Assembly (NCBI GenBank): GCA_016927855.1
Contig: JAFGLV010000031.1
Location: 103,263-167,262 of the forward strand
Origin: Sedimentisphaerales bacterium
Lineage (GTDB): Bacteria; Planctomycetota; Phycisphaerae; Sedimentisphaerales; Anaerobacaceae
Reading direction: 5' to 3'
Length of the DNA: 64,000 bases
Both the position numbers and the translations under genes were made by a program. Position 1 is the stretch's first letter; each line of letters starts with the position of its first letter. The notes under the pieces were generated by a model that was not told the origin of the DNA, did no database searches, and saw nothing but the letters and a program-made list of their open reading frames with translations. Positions 7,874 to 16,132 of the stretch are shown here, piece by piece.

Positions 7874-9550
7874 ATGGTTCGGTCGATCAGATGGTCACTG
7901 CTCGTCGTTGTCGTGCTGGTATCCGTTGCGCGGTGTCAGGCGAAGGTCTATCCGAATCGCTGGGTGTTCGTGTCCAGCTCGCTGCGGTCGCAGGCCGAGG
8001 TGGACCGGATCGAGCAGATCGTGCAGACGGCCTCTGAGCACGGTCTCAACGGCATGGTCTTGTCGGCCGGGCTGGATCGTTTGGACCGTCAATCCGAGGA
8101 CTACCTGGCCAGGTTGAAGAGGATCAAGGGCTTCTGTGCTGACCACAAGGTCGAGATCATTCCCAACATCTTCAGCGTCGGCTACGGCGGCTCGGTCCTG
8201 GCATACGACCGCAATCTGGCGGCCGGGGTTCCCGTGGTCGATGCGCCATTTGTCGTGCGTGACGGTCGGGCCCACCTCGAGCCGGACGCGCCTGTCGAGA
8301 TCGTCAACGCCGGTTTCGAGCGGCACGACGGCGACCGCGTGACGGGCTACCGCTTCCACGACCGGCCGGGCGAGGTCTCGTTCGTGGATACAGATGTCTT
8401 TCGCAGCGGTGCCTCATCGCTGCGGTTCGAGAGCTTCGGGCGCTACGAGCACGGCCACGGCCGTGTCATGCAGGAGGTCAAGGTCCGGCCGCACCGCTGT
8501 TACCGGCTCAGTTGCTGGGTCAGGACCGACGGCCTGCAGCCCGCGAACGCCTTCCGCGTGCAGGTTCTCAGTCCCGAAGGCCGCAGCCTGGCGCCGTACG
8601 ATCCACGTGTGCCGGATACCGGCGATTGGCGCCGCGTCGTGATGGGCTTCAACAGCCTGGATCACGAGACGGTAAGAATCTACGCGGGCGTCTGGGGTGG
8701 CAGGCAAGGGCGGTTCTGGATCGATGACTTCGCCCTCGAAGAGGTCGGCCTGCTGAACGTGCTGCGCCGGCCGGGAACGCCTCTGGTCGTGCGCGACGCC
8801 GAGAGCGGCCAGGTCTACGAAGAGGGTCGTGACTTCGCGCCTGTCAAGGACGAACGTCTGAACTTCCGCTTTGACCATGATGGGCCTGAGATTCAGTTGC
8901 TGCCGGGCAGCCGGATCGCCGAGGGACAGGAGCTTCGCGTCAGCTATTACCACGGAATAGCGATCAATAACGGCCAGGTTACCGTTTGTATGTCGGAGCC
9001 CAACGTCTACGGGATTTGGCGCAACGCTGCGAAGCTACTGCACGAACGGCTCGGCTGCTCGAAGTACCTGCTCAGCATGGACGAGATTCGGGCGGGCGGA
9101 AGCTGCCAGGCGTGCCGACAGCGCAACCTGAGCATGGCGCAGATTCTGGGGGACTGCGTCAGCGAGCAGGTCAAGATTCTGCGGTCGGTCAACCCCGATG
9201 CGGAGGTCTTCATCTGGTCGGACATGCTCAATCCGAACCACAACGCTCACGGCGATTACTATCTCGTCGAAGGCGATTTCACCGGCTCGTGGCAGTACGT
9301 CCCGAAGGACCTGGTCATCGTCTGCTGGTATTACGACAAACGCAACCAGAGTCTGCCGTTCTTTTCCTCGCATGGCTTTCGCACGCTGGCGGGCGCCTAC
9401 TACGATGGCGACACGCTGGACAATCCGCGTGGCTGGCTGGCGGCTCTGGACGCGACGCCGAATGCCATCGGCATCATGTACACGACCTGGCAGAACAAGT
9501 ACGACCTGCTCGGTCCCTTCGGCGACCTGGTGGGCGAACAGGCGCGGTGA
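7874..9550 (+). CDS. Secreted TIM-barrel glycosidase-like protein with carbohydrate-binding insert
   Basis: 558 residues starting with a signal peptide (MVRSIRW, then a valine/leucine core ending near ARCQA). An N-terminal barrel segment (about 20-110) has VEIIPNIFSVGYG, resembling the GH20-like hexosaminidase fold. A jelly-roll-like insert at about 125-280 (NAGFERHDGD to RFWIDDFALEE) resembles CBM4/9-type carbohydrate-binding modules. The barrel then resumes with SKYLLSMDEIR, FIWSDMLNP and GIMYTTWQNKYD. Asp-Glu in MDEIR could be the catalytic pair by analogy with GH20, but this is inference. The ATG at 7874 has GAGGAG 7 bases upstream; upstream in-frame codons lack a ribosome site and would spoil the signal peptide. 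It is divergent from the exported oxidoreductase. It may also be a non-catalytic GH-like protein. Confidence 0.65.
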   Translation: MVRSIRWSLLVVVVLVSVARCQAKVYPNRWVFVSSSLRSQAEVDRIEQIVQTASEHGLNGMVLSAGLDRLDRQSEDYLARLKRIKGFCADHKVEIIPNIFSVGYGGSVLAYDRNLAAGVPVVDAPFVVRDGRAHLEPDAPVEIVNAGFERHDGDRVTGYRFHDRPGEVSFVDTDVFRSGASSLRFESFGRYEHGHGRVMQEVKVRPHRCYRLSCWVRTDGLQPANAFRVQVLSPEGRSLAPYDPRVPDTGDWRRVVMGFNSLDHETVRIYAGVWGGRQGRFWIDDFALEEVGLLNVLRRPGTPLVVRDAESGQVYEEGRDFAPVKDERLNFRFDHDGPEIQLLPGSRIAEGQELRVSYYHGIAINNGQVTVCMSEPNVYGIWRNAAKLLHERLGCSKYLLSMDEIRAGGSCQACRQRNLSMAQILGDCVSEQVKILRSVNPDAEVFIWSDMLNPNHNAHGDYYLVEGDFTGSWQYVPKDLVIVCWYYDKRNQSLPFFSSHGFRTLAGAYYDGDTLDNPRGWLAALDATPNAIGIMYTTWQNKYDLLGPFGDLVGEQAR

Positions 9551-9613
9551 TCCGACGGTCCGACCGCCAGGCAGGCTGACGCGCCGCGTCCACGCCGCCA
9601 GCCGAAGAACGTC

Positions 9614-10618
9614 TTACGACTCGCGCACGCCCTCGATCACGCTGACTTCGTGCGCGGTCGGGATAATGCGACTGAGGCGCAGGTCCGCTTGATAGAACAA
9701 CCGTCTGTACTGTTCCTCCGTCCGCTCGCGGCCGCCGACGATCAGCATCATCAGGTCGAGCCACTTACCGAAGCACGGTTCGTCCAGCGGTGGGATCACC
9801 GTCTCGACCACCAGCACGCGGCCTCCCGGATTCAGCGCCTGCCGGCAACTGCTCAGGATGGAGACGGCGTCGGCGTCGTCCCAGTCGTGCACGATATGCC
9901 GCAGGATGTAGACATCGGCGTGGGGGACCGAAGCGAAGAAGTCGCCTCCCACGATCCGGCAGCGTTGCGACAAATCCAGGTCCGCGAAGGTGGCGCCAGC
10001 GCGGTCCACCACAGCGGGCAGGTCGAACAGGATACCCTCGACGCTGGGGTAGCGTTGGAGCAGGGCGGCGAGCATGCGGCCGTTGCCTCCGCCGATATCG
10101 GCGACGGTTTGAAAGACGGAGAAGTCGTAGGCGTCCAGCATCGGCTCGGTCTCCGCGATGCCGTGGACCATCATGGCAGCATCGTAGATGGCGTGGCGGT
10201 CGGGATGCTCGGTCATGTACGCGAAGAACGGCGCGCCGAACGCGTCGTCGAAGCCTGGTTTGCCGGTTCGCACGGAGTACAGCAGGTTCCCCCAGGACCG
10301 ATAGAACTCCGCTCCGGCCATGATACCGAATGACCGCAGCGAGTCAGGGCCGTCCGTCCGCAGGCAATCGGCCAGCGGCGTCAGGGAGAATCGCCCCTCC
10401 CAGTCCTCCGTGAAAATGCCGACGCTGGCCAAGGCACGCAGCACGCGATGGAGCGCGTCCGAGTGTGCACCGGCATCTTCGGCCAACTCCTGTGCTGTCC
10501 TGGGTCCCTCGGCCAGCCGGTCGGCGACACCGAGTTCCGCCGCCACGTAGATGGCCTGCGTCATCCAGCCCCCGATCATGCGTTTCGACAACTCCTGACT
10601 TGATTGCGTGGTAATCAT
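9614..10618 (-). CDS. SAM-dependent O-methyltransferase (acetylserotonin/hydroxyneurosporene type)
   Basis: 334 residues. An N-terminal winged-helix dimerisation domain (about 1-100: LGVADRLAEGPRTAQELAED, RVLRALASVGIF) precedes a Rossmann methyltransferase domain. The SAM-binding motif VADIGGGNG is at about 172-180 and the catalytic-base motif HIVHDWDD at about 241-248, with His244 in the position of the catalytic histidine of plant-type O-methyltransferases. The family methylates hydroxyls on small aromatic or polyketide-like molecules; no substrate is indicated by the neighbours. The ATG at 10618 follows AAAGGAGG at 5 bases, better than an upstream start that lacks such a site. It stands alone, with its 3' end facing the glycosidase-like gene. 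Confidence 0.85.
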   Translation of the reverse strand: MITTQSSQELSKRMIGGWMTQAIYVAAELGVADRLAEGPRTAQELAEDAGAHSDALHRVLRALASVGIFTEDWEGRFSLTPLADCLRTDGPDSLRSFGIMAGAEFYRSWGNLLYSVRTGKPGFDDAFGAPFFAYMTEHPDRHAIYDAAMMVHGIAETEPMLDAYDFSVFQTVADIGGGNGRMLAALLQRYPSVEGILFDLPAVVDRAGATFADLDLSQRCRIVGGDFFASVPHADVYILRHIVHDWDDADAVSILSSCRQALNPGGRVLVVETVIPPLDEPCFGKWLDLMMLIVGGRERTEEQYRRLFYQADLRLSRIIPTAHEVSVIEGVRES

Positions 10619-10943
10619 AGTTGCCTCCTTTGCTTGCACCTGGATCGTCTCGATCCGCCCCTTGCCATAACGCGCTATCCGACGTTGGATGAACTGCGCG
10701 CAAACTACCCGAGCGTGTGAGTTGCGTTGCGGATACGGCGTCTCCGACCAGCGTGTTCTCTTTTCTCACTTATGAGAAGACTCTCACCCCTCCGTTCTGC
10801 TCAGGTGCATCCGGTGCCCGTAGTGGGCGCGAAGAAGTCCGGCGCCGGGAGCCTGGGGTGGTCGATCGCGCCTCGTGGTCGCTGCTACCGGAAGATCACA
10901 TCGAGGAGTCTTTGAAGGCGAAGGTACATGAGCAGGGTAATCG

Positions 10944-12191
10944 TCAAGCCCACGGCCAACCCCAATACCAACCCCCGATAGCGATGACTAGCGCTCGGTG
11001 CTTTCGGATGAGCTTGCCCATGCGATACGTTGCTGACTCCGGGCCCGCGATGAGAGGGTAGCCGTTGAGATAGTTGCGGATGTCGTCCGCCATCTCCGAC
11101 GCCGATTTGTAGCGTCGGCAGCGGTCTTTCTGCATGGCCTTCAAGGGAATCCACTCGAGCTCCCGCTGAAGGCGTTTCGCCAGGGCGATCACGTGCGTGC
11201 TGCGGCAGGCCGCGATCGTCTTGGCTGTCTCGCCCAAGCGTGTCAGTCGCGCACTGGGCGAAAGCGGTTCTCGCTCGCGAATCGTCTGTTGCATCTCCGC
11301 CAGTCCGGCACGTTCGAGAAATTCCGGCTCGAAGGGGGTCACGCCTGTCAGGAGTTCGTAGAAGATCACCCCGAGTGAATAGATGTCGGACCGAGTATCG
11401 ATATCGTGGGTGGCGAAGTCCACTTGCTCGGGGCTCATGTACTGCGGTGTGCCCAAGATCTGGCCCTGAAGGGTCGCACAGGTCTTGTCGGTCAACGGCT
11501 GGGCTACCGCCTTGGCAATGCCGAAGTCGATGATCTTCGGCGCGGCACGGTCTCCCTGCTGCGTCACCAGGATGTTCGACGGTTTGAGATCCCTGTGTAT
11601 GATTCCTTTCTGATGGGCGTGATGGACACCCTCACAGACCTGCTCGAACAGTCTCAACCTCGCTTCGACGCCGAGCTTGTGTTCGTCACAGTACGTGGTT
11701 AGAGATGCGCCGCGCACATATTCCATCACGAAATAAGGTCGTCCCGCCTCAGTAGTTCCGGCGTCAAGAACGCGAGCGATATTCGGGTGGTCCAGAAGGG
11801 CCAACGCCTGTCTCTCGGCTTCGAACCGGGCGATGACCTGTCTGGAATCCATGCCGGGTTTTATGATCTTAAGAGCTACACAGCGTCTGAGCGGCGCCTT
11901 CTGCTGGGCCAGATACACCAGTCCCATACCGCCTTCGCCGATCAGTTCCAGGAGCTCGTACCGGTCTATGACTGTGCCCGGTCCGGCGAGCTTGGCGGGA
12001 TCTTCCGACGCGGTGGACAGACCCGTCGGCAGCGACTCGAGGAAGTCACCTGCTTGTTCGTGGGCCTGCAGCAGGGACTCTACGTCCGCGCGCATCTCCG
12101 GGTTTCCCCGGCAGGTCTCCGCGATGTAGGCCGCACGTTCGGATCGGTCGGCCATCTCTACCGCCTTCTGGAAAATCTCTTCTGCGCTCAT
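10944..12191 (-). CDS. Ser/Thr protein kinase (Hanks type), membrane anchor apparently frameshifted
   Basis: 415 residues as read. A short N-terminal region common to planctomycete kinases (about 1-70) precedes the kinase domain: GEGGMG loop at 85-90, ATP-binding Lys108, HRDLKPSN at 199-206 and DFG at 222-224, all intact. The frame ends in a tryptophan-rich tail just after the basic stretch where a transmembrane helix normally begins. The alternative frame entered at the GGGGG run (10972-10976) continues to a stop at 10885 and encodes a clean hydrophobic helix (LVLGLAVGLTITLLMYL) with a short basic tail. One extra G would restore a single-pass kinase ending at 10885. The gene lies 141 bases downstream of the ECF sigma factor on the same strand, a pairing common in this phylum. 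Its targets are unknown. Confidence 0.85.
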   Translation of the reverse strand: MSAEEIFQKAVEMADRSERAAYIAETCRGNPEMRADVESLLQAHEQAGDFLESLPTGLSTASEDPAKLAGPGTVIDRYELLELIGEGGMGLVYLAQQKAPLRRCVALKIIKPGMDSRQVIARFEAERQALALLDHPNIARVLDAGTTEAGRPYFVMEYVRGASLTTYCDEHKLGVEARLRLFEQVCEGVHHAHQKGIIHRDLKPSNILVTQQGDRAAPKIIDFGIAKAVAQPLTDKTCATLQGQILGTPQYMSPEQVDFATHDIDTRSDIYSLGVIFYELLTGVTPFEPEFLERAGLAEMQQTIREREPLSPSARLTRLGETAKTIAACRSTHVIALAKRLQRELEWIPLKAMQKDRCRRYKSASEMADDIRNYLNGYPLIAGPESATYRMGKLIRKHRALVIAIGGWYWGWPWA

Positions 12192-12332
12192 ACCTTGATC
12201 TCCTGCGACAAGTCAAGTTGCTCGACCTCTCCTTCCAGCCATTACAGCGCCGTCTGAGCGCATCCTGGACCATGATTCTCCCAGAAGAACCTCAAATTCT
12301 TTGAGAGCCGAGGTGAGGAGCGGAAGGAGCCA

Positions 12333-12887
12333 TCATCTGGACGTTATGGCCCTGTAGAGCCAGGCCCGGGCGTAGGCCCAATGCCGCTTGGCCATCGTCG
12401 GAGAGATTTCCAGGAGGTCTGCCGCCTGCTCCAGCGTCAAACCGGCGAAATAGCGAAGCTTGACCAGCTTGGCCTTGATCTCGTCGGAGGCCTCCAGTTT
12501 GGCAAGGGCCTCGTCCAGCGCAAGCAGGTCTTCCGAGGGAGCCTCGATGGCGAACTGGGCTTCGTCAGCCCTAACTCGGTGCTGATTGCCACCCCGTTTG
12601 AGACGGCGCTTGCGGCGAGCGTTTTCGATGAGTATCCGGCGCATGGCTTCCGCGGCTGCCGCAAAGAAGTGGGTGCCGCTCCTCCATGTCTGGCCTTGCG
12701 CGCCGGCCAGGCGAAGATAGACCTCGTGCACGAGGGCGGTGGCCTGCAGCGTCTGACCCGGTCGCTCTCGCGACAGCTTTCGCGCCGCCAACTGGCGCAG
12801 GTCTTGATAGACCGCGGGAAGCAATTGATCGGCAGCCCGATTGTCCCCTTGCTCGATGGCATTCAGGATGCGGGTGACCTCGTCCAT
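12333..12887 (-). CDS. ECF-subfamily RNA polymerase sigma factor
   Basis: 184 residues from the ATG at 12887. The protein has the layout of the planctomycete/acidobacterial ECF group (TIGR02999-like): region 2 with QATALVHEVYLRLAG and FFAAAAEAMRRILIENARRK, a basic linker (RRKRRLKRGG), and region 4 ending in KLRYFAGLTLEQAADLLEIS with a helix-turn-helix. It would direct RNA polymerase to a small regulon. GGAG lies about 9 bases before the start. The gene begins 42 bases after fucI ends and is followed by a Ser/Thr kinase, so kinase signalling may control it; no anti-sigma factor is visible. In-frame codons upstream of 12887 overlap fucI and look non-coding. Confidence 0.9.
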   Translation of the reverse strand: MDEVTRILNAIEQGDNRAADQLLPAVYQDLRQLAARKLSRERPGQTLQATALVHEVYLRLAGAQGQTWRSGTHFFAAAAEAMRRILIENARRKRRLKRGGNQHRVRADEAQFAIEAPSEDLLALDEALAKLEASDEIKAKLVKLRYFAGLTLEQAADLLEISPTMAKRHWAYARAWLYRAITSR

Positions 12888-12928
12888 ATAGGCTCTCCGC
12901 AGCCGGGCTCCTTCCGGAAAGGCCGTGG

Positions 12929-14656
12929 TCAGCGGCCGCCCCTGATCACTTTGTAGGCGTTCTCGCCGCCGTTGATCAGGTGGATCAGCGGGCTGGGGCG
13001 GTCGGTGCCTTCGATGAACGCCGGCCGCGCCGCCCAGGGGGTGACGCTGAGCACGCCGGTCAGGTCCATCCAGTGTTGCAGGCGCGCCACCGGCAGGTTC
13101 CAGGTCATGTGGAAGTGGTTGGCCGGCGGATACTGCTTGTACTCGACCATGCTGGCGTACTTGGGCACGACGAACGTGTGCGGCCAGGTCGGCGTCGTCA
13201 GGTCGCACATGGCTTTGCCCAGCTTCTCCGGCACCTCGGTCGTATGGGCCTCGTCCCAGATCAGGCTGAACAGGCCGGTGACACTGCTGTAGGCCATACG
13301 GGCCGCGATGCCGTCGATGCCCGCCGGGGTCATGAAGGTCACGGAGTTGCCGCCACCGGGGAAGTAGAACTCGTCGGCCAGCGGCATCGACACGCGGTCC
13401 ATGATCTGCTTGACGGTCGAACCCGGCGCAGCGGCCCAGTCGAACGAAGCACTGCCAGAGTTGTCGCCGTCCACGAGGCCCTTGCTGAACCAGTCAGTGT
13501 CTTTGTCGAGCTTCCTGAGGCCCAGCCTGCTCGACAGCTCCTGGATTTCCCACGCCTCCCAGACCTTGCGAAAGTCCATGAACAGCGGGGGATTGCCCCC
13601 GCTCAGGTAGGTCATGAAGAGCATGGTCAGCAGTCCTTGCACGTCGGCCTCGGTCGCGTAAGGCAGAGGCGCCTTGGTGCCGGCGTGGTCGAACGAGCTG
13701 TTGAAGAAGGACTCCATCACGTCCGCGACCGGCAGCGGCAGGCCGCGTCGGTCGCTGCCCCATTCGAGCTGGCTCATGAACCCACCGCCGACGGCGTTCA
13801 GATCGGCCATGACGTCGCGCACGATCAGGTACATCGCCAGTGACAGGTTGAAGCGCTCGCTGTCGGCGTCGTCGCGCAATTCGAGCCGCTTGCCGACGTA
13901 GCGGTCGATCCACCCGCGCAGGTCCTTGAGTTCTTTCTCTTTGTAGGCCTTCTTGTTGAGCATGTCGGCCAGCAGCTTCATGTCGAGCCGCGTGATTTCG
14001 ATACCGAAGGTGTTTCGCGTCGGCAGGACGTGGGCCAAAGCGGTCTCCATCCCCATCGAGTCGTGCCCGAAGACGACGACGCGCCGGCCGCGCAGCGCGA
14101 CTGCCGTGACCGCCGCGTAGCACCAGTCGATGAGGCTCCCGGCGGTCTGCTCGGTCATCTGAGGTTCCTGTCCGGTGTCCGGCCAGGTGCCGACATTCAG
14201 GGCAGCCATCTTGCCGTACTGGGCCAGCGCACCATTGAGGGCGTGGGCGTAAACCACGCCGGGACGCGGGCCGCTGTTACCACAGGTGATATTGAAGGGA
14301 GTATTCGGCGGGAATTGCTGAAGCAGCGAGATCGTCGTCAGTTGCGGAAAGGCCCAGGTGTCCGGCACGCAGACGATGACATCGACGCCGGCCTTGCGGA
14401 ACTGCTCGGCGACGATGTCCGCTTGCGCCTCGCCGTCGACCAGCACGGTCGAGTAGACCACGGGCACCGGCACCTTGTCCGGCAGGAGCACGCTGCCGCT
14501 GATGACGTCGGCGGCCATCTTAACGATATTCTGACACCGCGTGCGGCTGTCCTCGTCGATGCGCGGATCGCTCGTGGCAAACACGCCAATCACCGGCACG
14601 TTGGGCGTGGCCTTCTTGATGTTCGGCAACGGACTGGCTTCAGTCTTCTTCCCCAT
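12929..14656 (-). CDS. fucI: L-fucose isomerase-family protein
   Basis: 575 residues, close to the usual 590. FucI converts L-fucose to L-fuculose (also D-arabinose to D-ribulose) with Mn2+ in the cytoplasm. Compared from memory with the E. coli enzyme (Glu337, Asp361, His528), the matching residues here appear to be Glu336 (YATEADVQ), Asp361 (LFMDFRK) and His514 (PANHFHMTW). GNSGPRPGVVYAHALNGA and NSSFDHAGTKAP are further family-like segments. The gene follows E1 and E2 of a 2-oxoacid dehydrogenase on the same strand and precedes the sigma factor. No fuculokinase or fuculose aldolase is in the window, so the fuculose branch would rely on genes elsewhere or on the rhamnulose enzymes nearby. 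Related isomerases acting on other aldoses cannot be excluded. Confidence 0.8.
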   Translation of the reverse strand: MGKKTEASPLPNIKKATPNVPVIGVFATSDPRIDEDSRTRCQNIVKMAADVISGSVLLPDKVPVPVVYSTVLVDGEAQADIVAEQFRKAGVDVIVCVPDTWAFPQLTTISLLQQFPPNTPFNITCGNSGPRPGVVYAHALNGALAQYGKMAALNVGTWPDTGQEPQMTEQTAGSLIDWCYAAVTAVALRGRRVVVFGHDSMGMETALAHVLPTRNTFGIEITRLDMKLLADMLNKKAYKEKELKDLRGWIDRYVGKRLELRDDADSERFNLSLAMYLIVRDVMADLNAVGGGFMSQLEWGSDRRGLPLPVADVMESFFNSSFDHAGTKAPLPYATEADVQGLLTMLFMTYLSGGNPPLFMDFRKVWEAWEIQELSSRLGLRKLDKDTDWFSKGLVDGDNSGSASFDWAAAPGSTVKQIMDRVSMPLADEFYFPGGGNSVTFMTPAGIDGIAARMAYSSVTGLFSLIWDEAHTTEVPEKLGKAMCDLTTPTWPHTFVVPKYASMVEYKQYPPANHFHMTWNLPVARLQHWMDLTGVLSVTPWAARPAFIEGTDRPSPLIHLINGGENAYKVIRGGR

Positions 14657-14662
14657 GAGGGC

Positions 14663-14708
14663 TACCCTTCATTATTGATGATCGATGATTGATTATTGAT
14701 GATTGAGT
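14663..14708. repeat. Short ATTGATGATTGA simple repeat
   Basis: The 88-base gap between E2 and fucI contains a run of TTGATGATTGATTATTGATG-like units. It is AT-rich compared with its surroundings and has no obvious hairpin. Confidence 0.5.
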
Positions 14709-14744
14709 TACCGAGGCCGGTCACAGCCCAAAGACAATTATCCG

Positions 14745-16061
14745 TCATCCTTTATCAATCATCAATTCTCTCGGGTCTTCCAATAGCTTCTTGACGAGGT
14801 CGAGGAACTGGGCGGCGTACGCGCCGTTGGTGATCTTGTGGTCTACCGACAGCGTCATGTTCATCAGCTTGCGCACGAGGATGTTGCCGTTGTCGGGCAC
14901 GCACGTGTCGGTGATCTGGCCGACACCCAGAATCGAACACTGGCCGGGCACGACGATCGGGATGAACGAATCGATCCCGAAGGCGCCGAGGTTGCTCACG
15001 GTGATGCAACCGCCTTCCAGGTCGGACAGATCCAGCTTGTCGGCTCGCGTGCGTTCGATCAGCGCCTGACTGTCGCGGGCGAGCTGCTTGAGGTCCTTTT
15101 TGTTGGCGTCCTTGACCAGCGGCGCGACCAGGCCGTCGGGAACCGAGATGGCCAGACCCACGTGGATGGCATCGGCCAGTTTGATCGCGTTGCCGACGAG
15201 CTGACCGGTCATGATCGGATATTTCTCCAGCGCGGTCGCGACCGCTTTAATGATGAAGTCGTTGTAGGAAACCTTGACGTCGCCGGCTTGGTTTATTCTG
15301 GTACGCAGCGCGACCATCTCCGTGACGTCGGCTCGGACGGTCAGATAGAAGCAGGGAATTTCCTGCTTGGACTTGAGCATGCGCTCGGCGGTGATGCGCT
15401 GGAGCCGGTTCAAAGGAACCGTGGCCCCCAGCGTGGCCTGGGCAGACTGTGGCGAGGGCATCTTGCCCTTGCTTTTCGTGTCGAGGGCATCTTGCCTTCG
15501 AATCGCGGGCTGGAAGCCCGCGACACGCAAGGGCGGGACGCCCTCGCCACGGGCTGGTCGGGCCTGGGCCGCGGTCCGGATGTCCAGCTCGGTGATTTTG
15601 CCTATCGGACCGGTGCCTTTGACCCTCGTGATGTCCACGCCCATCTCCTGCGCCAGCCTCTTGGCGCGAGGCGACGCCATGATCCGGCCGGTCGGTTTGG
15701 CGGGCTCGGGCTCAGGCTGGACCGGCTCTGGTACCGCCGGGGTTGCAGGCGCTGCCACGGAGGCCGCGGCAGTCGGCTCGATGCCCAGCAGCGCATCGGC
15801 GACGCTTTGCGGCACATCTTCGTTCTCTTCGCCCAGGATCATCATCGGCGCACCGATAGGTAGCGTCTGGTTGTTCTGGACCAGGATGTACTTGACGAAA
15901 CCGCCGAGCGGAGATTCCATTTCGAGCGTCGCTTTATCCGTCTCGATCTCGAAGATCACGTCGCCTTTCTTGACTTGGTCGCCCACCTTGACCGGGCAAT
16001 TGACGACGGTGCCTTCCTCCATCGTCTGGCCGAGTTGCGGCAGTCTGATCTCTTTTGCCAT
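14745..16061 (-). CDS. 2-oxoacid dehydrogenase complex E2, dihydrolipoamide acyltransferase
   Basis: 438 residues. Domains in order: lipoyl domain (about 1-77) with lipoylated Lys43 in ETDKATLE; a Pro/Ala/Glu linker (about 95-123); the peripheral subunit-binding domain (about 126-163, SPRAKRLAQEMGVDI to GPIGKITELDI); and the catalytic acyltransferase domain (about 207-438). The catalytic histidine is in SVDHKITNGA, where the usual following Asp (HxxxDG) is Asn. Residues about 171-206 are a translated intergenic-type palindromic repeat inserted between binding and catalytic domains (see finding). It lies 71 bases downstream of the fused E1 gene. E3 is not in the window. The substrate (pyruvate, branched-chain oxoacid or acetoin) cannot be settled from sequence alone. 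Confidence 0.88.
   Translation of the reverse strand: MAKEIRLPQLGQTMEEGTVVNCPVKVGDQVKKGDVIFEIETDKATLEMESPLGGFVKYILVQNNQTLPIGAPMMILGEENEDVPQSVADALLGIEPTAAASVAAPATPAVPEPVQPEPEPAKPTGRIMASPRAKRLAQEMGVDITRVKGTGPIGKITELDIRTAAQARPARGEGVPPLRVAGFQPAIRRQDALDTKSKGKMPSPQSAQATLGATVPLNRLQRITAERMLKSKQEIPCFYLTVRADVTEMVALRTRINQAGDVKVSYNDFIIKAVATALEKYPIMTGQLVGNAIKLADAIHVGLAISVPDGLVAPLVKDANKKDLKQLARDSQALIERTRADKLDLSDLEGGCITVSNLGAFGIDSFIPIVVPGQCSILGVGQITDTCVPDNGNILVRKLMNMTLSVDHKITNGAYAAQFLDLVKKLLEDPRELMIDKG
15450..15549. repeat. Palindromic repeat inserted inside the E2 reading frame
   Basis: About 100 bases begin TGGCGAGGGCATCTTGCCC and end with the near inverse (GGGACGCCCTCGCCA). A smaller stem, GCGGGCTGGAAGCCCGC, lies inside. 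The element is in frame and has no stop on the coding strand, so it is translated as E2 residues about 171-204. Confidence 0.7.
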
Positions 16062-16132
16062 CTATACAGTCCCCTTTGGATCTATGATCTGCGATTTGTA
16101 GTGTCCAGGACCACAAGTCGCCCATCTGCTGC

